Source: Planctomycetota bacterium
GTDB taxonomy: Bacteria > Planctomycetota > B15-G4 > SIAN01
NCBI GenBank assembly: GCA_028289345.1
Contig: JANQQL010000005.1
Location: forward strand, 37,206-101,205
Length of the DNA: 64,000 nt
Reading direction: 5' to 3'
Under the pieces are notes generated by a model, which had not been told where the DNA came from, made no database searches, and saw only the letters and a program-made list of their open reading frames with translations. Numbering within the stretch: position 1 is the stretch's first letter; each line of letters opens with the position of its first letter. The position numbers and the translations under genes were made by a program. This document shows, piece after piece, positions 1 through 7,577 of the stretch.

Positions 1-312
1 ACAGCGTGCTACCAGGCTCAACTTCCAGCTCCAGGTAAGCACTCGTACCACCTCCCGAGTTGTCATCCTGTCCCAGAACCTCCAGGTCCTCGTCTTCCAC
101 CATGACAAGCGGGTCAAGAGTGTCTGACTCGGCGTACAGGTAGACCACGGATCGCCCCGCAACCTCGTAGTCGAACTCGAGACTTGGCTCAACTCCATCA
201 AACTCGATGATGATGGCCTCGCCAGACGCAATCTCTTCCTGAGCGAAAGCGTCTGCCTTGCCCAAGAGCACGATGGGCACAACGAGAGTTCTGGTTGAGA
301 ATAAGAGCGTCA
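1..312 (-). CDS. N-terminus of a second exported PPC-TPR-CHAT protein (cut by window edge)
   Basis: This is an open frame running off the left edge; about 104 residues are visible. Translation from the ATG at 312 gives a hydrophobic signal sequence ending near ADAFAQ, then a beta-rich segment. That segment matches, almost residue for residue, the start of the next gene at 4102 (shared stretches include YLYAES, LDP and SLEF). It resembles a bacterial pre-peptidase C-terminal (PPC) domain used by exported proteins. An AGGAAGG ribosome site precedes the ATG. Its start lies 64 bp after the stop of the paralogue on the same strand, so the two form a tandem pair. The rest, presumably TPRs and CHAT, is off-window and inferred only from the paralogue. 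Confidence 0.8.
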
Positions 313-376
313 TGGGCTCCCACCGCCTTCCTGGTCTCAATCGATGTCGACCTCTTTCGGTGACCCAACTCAAAAC

Positions 377-3300
377 TCAATCCGGCTCACCGACCAGCAC
401 CCACGCGGCCCAGTCGCGAGTCGTATACACCGAACTCCCCTCGGCATCCTTCGCATAGCGAAGCTTCTGCTGCGCGTTCCAAAGTGCCTCGGCCTTCCCC
501 TCCCCGAGCAACCACAGACGTCGATAGAACTCGGCAAAGAGCTCCTGGGTTGGACGATCGGGCACCTCCCACAGAGAGGTAATGGAAGATCGAACGCCGG
601 CCGCATAGAGGGCCTCTTGGAGGGACGCAATGCCTTGCCCTGCTCGCTGTACACCGACATTGGTGTTGCACGCGGAGAGAACCGCAAGTTCGCAATTGCC
701 AAGATCCCATTGGGCGAGATCCTGTGCAGTGAGAATCCCTGGAACGCGGCCGAACTCGTTCGCAGGACCGTTGGCACCTGCGAGTGCCAGGCCGCAAAGC
801 GTCATGGGCAAATACCCGCGGACCTGATCTCCAAGGCTCCGATCGATCGAAAGACCGAGCGCATGGTCGATGACTCTTTCGTCGGCCATCGAGGGGATGG
901 AATCGTCAAGAAAGTACCCGTGGGTCGCAAGGTGCAAGTAGCGGACTTGGGGTGCGAGCTGTTGCAGAGCCCCTCGGGAAGCCTCCTGGCCCTCGAGAAG
1001 GTAGATGTTCGGCGCATCCTCCACCCGAGGAAACTTCTCCGCAAACGACTTCGCCACAATGTCAATCTCACGGGCGCTGTATGGTAAAGGCGGAAACTCC
1101 CGCCAGGTCGCTGAATCGCGAAGATTGGCTGGAAGACCGACGGAGCGAGAGCCTTCTGAACCGGTCATTTCAACTCGCCGACCACGATCATACTGAACCC
1201 CTCCGAGCGCTAGCAAACTGGGCGACGAAGCCAAGTCTGCATCCGGAACCGTGAGTTCTCGGAGCGTAGTTCGATAGCTGAACTCGAAACGATCGCCGAG
1301 CGTCCCCTCACCCTCCGGAAGCACGGCCAGTGAAACGAGATGCAAGGTGCCGTCCACAGCAACGATCAGCCGCGTGGTTTTCCCTAGAAGTGGCATGAGG
1401 GGATCGAACACCAGCTGTCGAATCCTCTGTCCAGCTTCGAGTTGTAGATCTCGACGATCACCGCCCCTCTCTTCCGCAAGCGATCCAGCGCCCCGCTCAA
1501 CTCTCGGTTGACCAAGCTCTCGAATCGCCGATCGCCATTCCTGAACAGCTTCGTCCACGATTGCCGCGGGACCAAGCTCGACCCGCGCCAGCTGACCACT
1601 TGGGAGAAGGACGTGTGCCAGGTAGCTTGGCACACTCGGAAGCAGTTCACCTGAGTCTTGATCGATCCTAGTTAGGGCGTATCTCCAAAAACCCACCAGC
1701 GCCATGTCTTTCTCGAGAACGGCAGCTAAGTCCTTCGATGCGGCGCTAGACAACAGTCCTTCGCGGCCGAGGAGCTCCGATGCGCGCTTCGCCACTTGCG
1801 AATCCGCCGCCTCTTTCGCTCTTCGCCGTTCGGCAAAACCGTCGAGGTAGCCATTCGCGATCTGCCTTCCGGGGTCGACCGTCTCTGATCCCTGTCCCTG
1901 AGTGTGGAGGACAACCTCTCGATTCATCCGGATGGCAATCAGATGCAGCCGGTGAAACTCGGCATCATTGATCGACTCCAAAGCTTGATGCAGGCGCATC
2001 TGCGCGGGCTCAATACTCCTTAACGTTTCGACTAGCGAGAAGCCCGCCTCGACGAGAGACTCGCATGCACCTCCTCCATCTACACTTGAAAGGGAGAAAA
2101 AGGAAGACATCGAGTGTCGGCTCTGATCCGCGAGCGCTCGAAGCGCTCTCGGCGACAGAGAAGAAGCGAACGACCGCAATCGGATATTTGTGCCGCTCGC
2201 AAGATCGTCGAGCAGCGCCCTTAGTCCCTGCCGTTGAGGACTTCTGGCCAGGGTCCAGGCCAGGTTTCCGCGTGCCCCTTGCAGATTCGAATGGTCCGTT
2301 GGCAGGGTCTCGGAGTACACCCGGAGTACTTGCTCCTGAAGCTTCCGGGCCCCTTCCAGATCGCCAAGCGCTGTGATGGTCAAGGCCAGGTTTCCCCGCG
2401 CCAACTGCACGTCCGGGTGATCCAACGGCCGGGTGCGCGACAAGACCCTCAGCACCTGCTCGTGAATCTGCCTCGCTCCCTCTAGGTCGCCAAGAGCTTT
2501 GATTGTCGAGGCCAAGCTACTACGCGCAAACTGCAGATCCGGGTGGTCAAACGGCAAAGTCCGGGAATAGACCTCAAGCACCTGTTCTTGAAGCTGCTTC
2601 GCAAGCTTGAGATTGCCGAGGTGGTAATGCGTTCCTGCCAGATTGCCGCGAGCCATTTGCAGATCTGGATGGTCTGCGGGCAGGGTTCGGGACAAGACCT
2701 CGAGCACTTGCTCTTGAAGTTCCATCGCAGAGTCAAGATCGCCAAGCGCTTTGATCGTTAACGCCAAGTTTCCGCGCACCCTCTGCAAGGCCGGGTGGTC
2801 CGCGGACAGTCTCCGGCTGCGGAACTCGAGAACTTGCTCTTCGAGTTCTCTCGCGCCTTCGACATCACCGAGTAAAAACAACGTCACGGCAAGGTTGCCG
2901 CGCGCCGACTGAAGATGAGGATGGTCTGCGGGCAGGGTCCGGGAGCGAATCTCTAACACTTGCTCTTCCAGTTCCCTCGCACCCTCTAGGTCTCCGAGCC
3001 GCTTGATCGTGACAGCAAAACTGGCGCGCGCCACTTGCAAGTGCGGATGATCTTCAGGCAAGATCCGAGAGAAAACCTCCAGCACTCGCTCGTCTAGCAT
3101 CCTTGCACCATGGAGGTCTCCAAGTGCCCGGAGTGTCGACGCCAAGTTTCCCCGGGTCATCTGCAGCTGTGGGTGATCCTCGGGTAGCGTCCGAGAACGG
3201 ATTTCCAGCACTTGCTCCTGCAGGAGTCTAGCGCCCTCAAGGTCGCCCAGCTGGAAGCGTGTCGCAGCCAAGTTTTCGCGGGCCATCTGAAGATCGGGGT

Positions 3301-4102
3301 GACCCACCGGCAACGCTCCAAGCTGGGCATTCAGCACTTGCTCTTGGATCTCTCTCGCGCCGTCAAGGTCTCCCAGCGATCTCATTGCCAAAGCCAGGTT
3401 CGCGCGTGCAGACTGAAGATCTGGGTGGTCTGCAGGCAGGGTTTGAGAGCGAGTCTTTCGAACACACTCCCACGCTCCATATGCGGTTTGAGAATCAAGA
3501 GCTCGGAACGCAGCGTGACCTCCAGTCCATAGTTTTGCAATGACCTCCACAGTCGGCGGTTCGGAGATCTCGAGAAGCTGATCCACAGCCTTTTTCGCGG
3601 CTTCCCTCGAGGGACGGTACTGCCCTCGAGTCCAGAGATCATCTGATCGATCGATTCGGCGGCTCGCCTCTTGCAGACCAGGCAAACGATCCTCCGTGAG
3701 TCGAGGCACCTCCGTAATCCTCAAATCAACTTCGCCTTCGAAACCGTCCTCCAGCGCATGCGCTGTACCAAGAGTGATCCAAAGAACGCTTCCCGCAGCC
3801 TGCTCCATCTCCAGAAAAGCGCTTGTCCCATGCCCCGAAGCGTCATCTTCTCCCACAACTTCCAGCATGTCGTTCTCTACCAAGAGAATCGGATCAAGAG
3901 CCTTCGACTCGGCGTAGAGGTAAACGACGGATCGACTCTCCACTTCGTAGACAAACTCAAGACTTGACTCAACACTGTTCAACTCGATGGTGACGGTTTC
4001 GCCGGAGGCGAGCTCTTGCTGAGCAAGAGCGTGGACATGCAAGAACCCGACCGCAGCCACGACGCGCAGGGGCACATCCAGAAGTCGTATCATCAGACGC
4101 AT
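377..4102 (-). CDS. Exported TPR-CHAT caspase-like protease
   Basis: 1241 residues in this order: signal peptide (about 1-28, cleavage near ALAQ), PPC-like beta domain (about 29-125), nine full and one degenerate 42-residue TPR of the kinesin-light-chain type (about 215-625), then a C-terminal CHAT domain. The caspase-type dyad is visible as His in HLATHG (about residue 1061) and Cys in LSACNT (about 1145). CHAT domains are clan CD proteases, often activated through attached TPRs. The ATG at 4102 is chosen over one at 4183 because a signal peptide follows it and CGGAG precedes it. The signal peptide implies the protease acts outside the cytoplasm, unlike the cytoplasmic Craspase TPR-CHAT. A DUF4384-type gene is divergent from it, a pairing common for CHAT genes. 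Substrate unknown. Confidence 0.9.
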   Translation of the reverse strand: MRLMIRLLDVPLRVVAAVGFLHVHALAQQELASGETVTIELNSVESSLEFVYEVESRSVVYLYAESKALDPILLVENDMLEVVGEDDASGHGTSAFLEMEQAAGSVLWITLGTAHALEDGFEGEVDLRITEVPRLTEDRLPGLQEASRRIDRSDDLWTRGQYRPSREAAKKAVDQLLEISEPPTVEVIAKLWTGGHAAFRALDSQTAYGAWECVRKTRSQTLPADHPDLQSARANLALAMRSLGDLDGAREIQEQVLNAQLGALPVGHPDLQMARENLAATRFQLGDLEGARLLQEQVLEIRSRTLPEDHPQLQMTRGNLASTLRALGDLHGARMLDERVLEVFSRILPEDHPHLQVARASFAVTIKRLGDLEGARELEEQVLEIRSRTLPADHPHLQSARGNLAVTLFLLGDVEGARELEEQVLEFRSRRLSADHPALQRVRGNLALTIKALGDLDSAMELQEQVLEVLSRTLPADHPDLQMARGNLAGTHYHLGNLKLAKQLQEQVLEVYSRTLPFDHPDLQFARSSLASTIKALGDLEGARQIHEQVLRVLSRTRPLDHPDVQLARGNLALTITALGDLEGARKLQEQVLRVYSETLPTDHSNLQGARGNLAWTLARSPQRQGLRALLDDLASGTNIRLRSFASSLSPRALRALADQSRHSMSSFFSLSSVDGGGACESLVEAGFSLVETLRSIEPAQMRLHQALESINDAEFHRLHLIAIRMNREVVLHTQGQGSETVDPGRQIANGYLDGFAERRRAKEAADSQVAKRASELLGREGLLSSAASKDLAAVLEKDMALVGFWRYALTRIDQDSGELLPSVPSYLAHVLLPSGQLARVELGPAAIVDEAVQEWRSAIRELGQPRVERGAGSLAEERGGDRRDLQLEAGQRIRQLVFDPLMPLLGKTTRLIVAVDGTLHLVSLAVLPEGEGTLGDRFEFSYRTTLRELTVPDADLASSPSLLALGGVQYDRGRRVEMTGSEGSRSVGLPANLRDSATWREFPPLPYSAREIDIVAKSFAEKFPRVEDAPNIYLLEGQEASRGALQQLAPQVRYLHLATHGYFLDDSIPSMADERVIDHALGLSIDRSLGDQVRGYLPMTLCGLALAGANGPANEFGRVPGILTAQDLAQWDLGNCELAVLSACNTNVGVQRAGQGIASLQEALYAAGVRSSITSLWEVPDRPTQELFAEFYRRLWLLGEGKAEALWNAQQKLRYAKDAEGSSVYTTRDWAAWVLVGEPD
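2190..3455 (-). repeat. 126-bp tandem repeats encoding 42-aa TPRs
   Basis: Ten consecutive 126-bp units inside the CHAT gene. The consensus unit contains LP.DHP.LQ.ARGNLA followed by LGDLEGAR and EQVLE..SRT. The last unit, nearest the CHAT domain, is degenerate. Similarity at both protein and DNA level suggests growth by unit duplication and makes the array prone to copy-number change. Confidence 0.85.
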
Positions 4103-4401
4103 AGTTAACTCCGAGACCTCGTTCTTGAATGTCCTGTCGCTGCAACAGGCCTGAAGCAATGAGAAATGCGTCGAGCTCGGCATCCTCGCCTGCGACGACC
4201 GGCCAGATCCTTCGCCGACGACTCAAAGATGCCTTCGCATGATGTCGGGTGAGATTCCAACCGAGCAAACGACAACCATTTGTCAACACAATGGCATAAG
4301 CGCCCAAAGTTTGCACTCCGAATGCTTCCGAAGAACGACTTCGCGAGTGGACCGACCCGTATCTGGACAGCATAATCTGGGAAACAAGATCAGTTACTAC
4401 C
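4103..4401. promoter_or_regulatory. Divergent intergenic region between CHAT and DUF4384-type genes
   Basis: About 300 bp between two outward-facing genes, so promoters for both should lie here. I could not identify a convincing -35/-10 pair or an operator. Open frames crossing it have no coding character. Confidence 0.4.
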
Positions 4402-5229
4402 ATGCCTCCATTGGCAACAAGACTAGGCGTCCGAATGTCAAAAATGCCCGAGCCCGAATCACCCCGGACTCGCCCGGCGAGTCCCTTTGATCGAGCAAGA
4501 GTGGGTAATGAACCTCAAAAGGCGCGCAACCGCCTCGCTGTGGCCACAGCGCTCATTTCAATCACGGCCCTGACGATCTTCGCGGGCAGCCGTCTCTTTG
4601 CTACGAAAGACCTGGAGTTCCGTTACCAACTCTACGCCCATGCGAATGGCCTTCGAAAGCAAGTGCTCCCCGGGGATCGAATCAATGTTGGTGACTCACT
4701 ATTCCTGAAGGTGCAAGCCAATCAAGACTTCTTCCTGTACGTCTTCAACGAAGACGACGCGGGTAGTCACTACACATCGTTTCCACTTTCCCCGAGCTTC
4801 CAAGAGACGCGCAGTCAGCCCGAGAACCCACTTGCTGGAGATGTCGAGCATTTCATCCCGGGAGTCTGGCACAGCGGAACCCCGATGGCATGGAGAATCG
4901 ACTCCGCCGCCAATCATGAGCGCTTCTACATCATTGCGTCGAAACACCCGTCAGAGGTTGGCGAGTTGATTCGCAGCGTGTTTCCCGAAGTATCTTCCGG
5001 CGAATCAGCCGTGCCATTCGATTCGGTGGACTCGACAATCAAAGACGCAATTCATCGCGCTGCTGGATCCTTGGCTCAACCGTCGAAGTCAAGGGATCCA
5101 CAGGATCCGTTTCCGAAGAGCGTTCTTTCTGCACTTTTCCGAGAGAGAATTCACGACCCTACGGAGCTGTGGTTTCTTATCCCTCTCGAACACACCACGA
5201 GGTACGCCGCGGCCAATGACGCTAGATGA
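4402..5229 (+). CDS. Membrane-anchored DUF4384-like protein
   Basis: 275 residues from the first ATG; in-frame ATGs at 4435 and 4444 are also possible and none has a strong ribosome site. A charged, Pro-rich N-terminus is followed by one transmembrane helix (about 44-65) and an extracytoplasmic beta domain. The pattern of that domain (LPGDRINVGDSLFLKV, FFLYVFNEDDAG, FPLSP, a late FYIIASKHP strand) is that of DUF4384, a family often encoded beside CHAT/caspase genes and kinases. It is divergent from the exported CHAT protease. An adaptor or sensor role for that protease is inferred from context only. Confidence 0.65.
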   Translation: MPPLATRLGVRMSKMPEPESPRTRPASPFDRARVGNEPQKARNRLAVATALISITALTIFAGSRLFATKDLEFRYQLYAHANGLRKQVLPGDRINVGDSLFLKVQANQDFFLYVFNEDDAGSHYTSFPLSPSFQETRSQPENPLAGDVEHFIPGVWHSGTPMAWRIDSAANHERFYIIASKHPSEVGELIRSVFPEVSSGESAVPFDSVDSTIKDAIHRAAGSLAQPSKSRDPQDPFPKSVLSALFRERIHDPTELWFLIPLEHTTRYAAANDAR

Positions 5230-5806
5230 TCCTGCCCAGCAGTTGGGCGGCATGACTCGAGAACCAATTGCGTTCCCAGCGATTCGGGCCATGACGATCA
5301 TCCAAGAGCCTCATGATCACGCTCCGCAAAGACATCACCCCGGACAGTCAGGGACAATCACCTGACGTTCGCTAGAGAACTGGGTAACTCTCTGCTCAAA
5401 CCTTGGCACTCACTCTCTCCGCGTCGTCGGCCCTGCCTCCCCGTGCCAATGCGCACGGGGAGGAACGAGTAGACACGCAGAATCGGCTGCAGCTTGCTCA
5501 GGCATTCGCCCGAGCAACGATGAGAAAGCAAAACCAACTGGACAGCGAACGCTCACGGCCGGGGAAGCGTTGTTCGCATCCGATAGGTGAAGCTGGGTTC
5601 GAGGGTGCGTGGGGGCAGCACACCTGCATGTCGTCATATTGAAGCGTGTCGCGTGACGTCACCGTTCCCAAAGAAGACCATTGGACCTGGCCCGATCTGG
5701 GAGAACCCGCACCACCGAGGCCACCTCGGGACTCCCTTCCAACAGCTCCACAGAGGTCAACTCTTCAGACAAGTCCATGCTTGAGAGTTCAGCTCGGAAC
5801 CGCGCC
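5230..5806. other. Gene-free stretch with a strong hairpin
   Basis: No credible gene in 577 bp; short frames on both strands are Arg/Pro/His-rich shadows. It holds a perfect 11-bp hairpin at 5436-5463 and a smaller one (CCGAGG/CCTCGG, about 5713-5727). It also holds a 50-bp segment from 5639 that resembles one at 15880. Confidence 0.5.
5436..5463. other. Perfect 11-bp inverted repeat (hairpin)
   Basis: CCTCCCCGTGC pairs exactly with GCACGGGGAGG across a 6-nt loop. No T-run follows on either strand, so a canonical intrinsic terminator is not supported. It could terminate the gene at 4402-5229 by another mode or be a remnant of a mobile-element end. Confidence 0.6.
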
Positions 5807-6322
5807 TCAACGCGTAGGGTTCAGTAGCTCGGGCGCATCCCTGGACGAAACGAATTCACCGTCAGCGAGGGTGATCTCTTTCACACTCTTATTGAAGTTG
5901 TTCTTTAAGAACCTCTCGAGCACATCCGCCGGCGGCAACATCTTCAGGTCAATTTCAACCGTAAGTGTCGTCGACTTTTCAAGCTCGGTCGAACTAGATG
6001 CACCAACAGGAATGACCGGGACCTCCACGTCGATCGCGCCCGAGAGACTTCTCACAACCTGAAACTCGGCCGTGACCTTGTCGATGTGATGCTTGACGAC
6101 CTGTGGCACCTCACAGCTACTAGTTTCTTCGGCCCGAGAAGTCTTCAGGCTCCCATCAGCGCTCCTCGGGATCTCCGCCAACGTCTGTAGGCAGTTGTTG
6201 AAGCTCTTCATCTTCCACGCGATCTTCGCGATCTCATAGTCGAGATCAGACACCACAATCTCGGTCGCGCTCCTGCATCCACATGTAACCATCAACAATC
6301 CAAACACCGCGATGCGCAACAT
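5807..6322 (-). CDS. Small lipoprotein of unknown function
   Basis: 171 residues. A short hydrophobic signal ends in a lipobox-like TCGC with Cys16, so the protein is predicted to be lipid-anchored. GGGAG sits 6 nt before the ATG. The mature part is a helical segment with paired cysteines, then beta-rich stretches (VEVPVIPVGA, TLTVEIDLKML). I do not recognise the family. It lies downstream of, and on the same strand as, the crystallin-fold gene, 108 bp away, so cotranscription is possible. Confidence 0.7.
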   Translation of the reverse strand: MLRIAVFGLLMVTCGCRSATEIVVSDLDYEIAKIAWKMKSFNNCLQTLAEIPRSADGSLKTSRAEETSSCEVPQVVKHHIDKVTAEFQVVRSLSGAIDVEVPVIPVGASSSTELEKSTTLTVEIDLKMLPPADVLERFLKNNFNKSVKEITLADGEFVSSRDAPELLNPTR

Positions 6323-6430
6323 CTGAAACTCCCATCATTCTCATGCCAACGGCAAGGGTTCCTACTGCTGAACTGAGCAGGGGAGCCCAATGAAAGAACC
6401 AGTAACAACTTGACGAGAGCCAAGGGCTGG

Positions 6431-7255
6431 TCACTTTGAGCGACTGGGGTCTCTCGGTTCTTTGAGAGTTGATGGTGCAGGCACCTCAACGGCGGAGGGC
6501 TCCGGAACCACCTTGATGGAAGAGATTTGGTCGTTGAGAAAATGACCCCAGAGGTCATAGGTGCCCGGCCCGACCGTCCAGTGGCGACCGCCATAGTTGA
6601 CGTGCTCATAGAACGTCCACTTGCCCGCGTGCACTCGAATGCTAGATATCGTGTCTTGAAGTCCACTGAGCGGACGTAGGTCGGTCAGGTTCGTGTGTGA
6701 CGTAAAGGAGTGCCCGTTGCAGTGATTGTCCGTGAACACCTGAACAACCGGAATATCAATCCTCTTGAAGGATGAGATCCGGTCGTTCATCGGGTGTCCC
6801 GAGAGATCATACATGCCAGGTCCCAGCCGTAGCGCGGGCCCCGCGAAGCTGATCTCATCGTAGACTTCCCAAGTTCCGGCATTGACTACGATGGAAGAGA
6901 CGGAATCCTGAAACACGCCCTTCTCCCCCTTTCCAACGATCCCAACCTGTAGAGTGACCGTGTAGTCGCTCGCTTCGAACTCAGCCACGGGAACAAAGGT
7001 TTTGGTGGCCGGACGATACGTGTGCCTTCTTGACGCCTGCGGTGGCAATTTCAGGTAGCGACGCTGGGCTTCGGGGGGTGTGGACCTGACGAGCCTCAGG
7101 TCGTGGTGCGCGCGATTCCACGCCGTGGAGTCGCCTTTGAACTGATGGTCGGTAAACAGGATGATGTCGTGCCCATCAGAAGCGGGGGCGCTTTGTGCGA
7201 TTGCACACGCGAGGAAAAACGTGCGGGCCACGATCCATCTAAAGTCCGATTTCAC
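6431..7255 (-). CDS. Exported beta/gamma-crystallin-fold protein
   Basis: 274 residues from a GTG at 7255, chosen because AAGGAGG lies 8 nt upstream and a signal peptide follows (residues about 1-26, ending near QSAPAS). The mature protein holds three clear Greek-key motifs plus a weaker first one, each with an aromatic-Gly core (SFAGPALRLGPGMYDL, NYGGRHWTVGPGTYDL) and a closing (D/N)..(I/V)SS(I/F).V strand. This is the beta/gamma-crystallin pattern. Microbial members often bind Ca2+ through N/D-N/D-X-X-S/T-S; here NDRISS and NDQISS fit that motif, so calcium-stabilised folding outside the cell is likely. The leader may be regulated by alternative hairpins. Physiological role unknown. Confidence 0.8.
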   Translation of the reverse strand: MKSDFRWIVARTFFLACAIAQSAPASDGHDIILFTDHQFKGDSTAWNRAHHDLRLVRSTPPEAQRRYLKLPPQASRRHTYRPATKTFVPVAEFEASDYTVTLQVGIVGKGEKGVFQDSVSSIVVNAGTWEVYDEISFAGPALRLGPGMYDLSGHPMNDRISSFKRIDIPVVQVFTDNHCNGHSFTSHTNLTDLRPLSGLQDTISSIRVHAGKWTFYEHVNYGGRHWTVGPGTYDLWGHFLNDQISSIKVVPEPSAVEVPAPSTLKEPRDPSRSK

Positions 7256-7315
7256 GACTTTCGCCTCCTTAACTAGGAGGTTCGCTCGCCTTCGCGAAGT
7301 GAGCGAACCTAGTTC
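7256..7315 (-). promoter_or_regulatory. 5' leader with two mutually exclusive hairpins; one masks the Shine-Dalgarno
   Basis: Read on the minus strand. Hairpin A pairs AACTAGG-TTCGCTC (7314-7301) with GAGCGAA (7287-7281) and CCTAGTT (7277-7271), leaving CCT bulged: 14 pairs. Hairpin B pairs CCTCC (7280-7276) with the GGAGG Shine-Dalgarno (7268-7264) across a 7-nt loop. Positions 7276-7277 are used by both, so the two cannot coexist. A leaves the ribosome site free; B hides it. The layout is that of a translational switch, but no ligand or known class is recognisable. Confidence 0.5.
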
Positions 7316-7577
7316 TTGGACCGCGTCTCCCTTGTGACACAACGCGGCCTTGCCTCACAACAGAGACGACAATCGAAGTCAGGAGCCGACAAGAATCTCG
7401 TGCTAATTCCAACGGACGGTTTCAGTGAGTCGAGACGACGCAAGGCCATTGACGTTTCGTGGGCCTTCTCACCCCTTGCCCCTTAGCTTCGCGCAGATTC
7501 CTGGCGGATTTCGATTCAAATGATCGTAATTGGAGCGGACCTGAGCTTGTTGTTAGGGTGATTGCTCAAGGGTTGGC

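Noticed and set aside
377..4102. A type III-E CRISPR (Craspase) TPR-CHAT
   Set aside because: The protein is exported, has a PPC-like domain, and no gRAMP gene or CRISPR array lies in the window.
5403..5642. Overlapping 75-79-codon frames on both strands
   Set aside because: They overlap a perfect hairpin, lack ribosome sites and have atypical composition; treated as non-coding.
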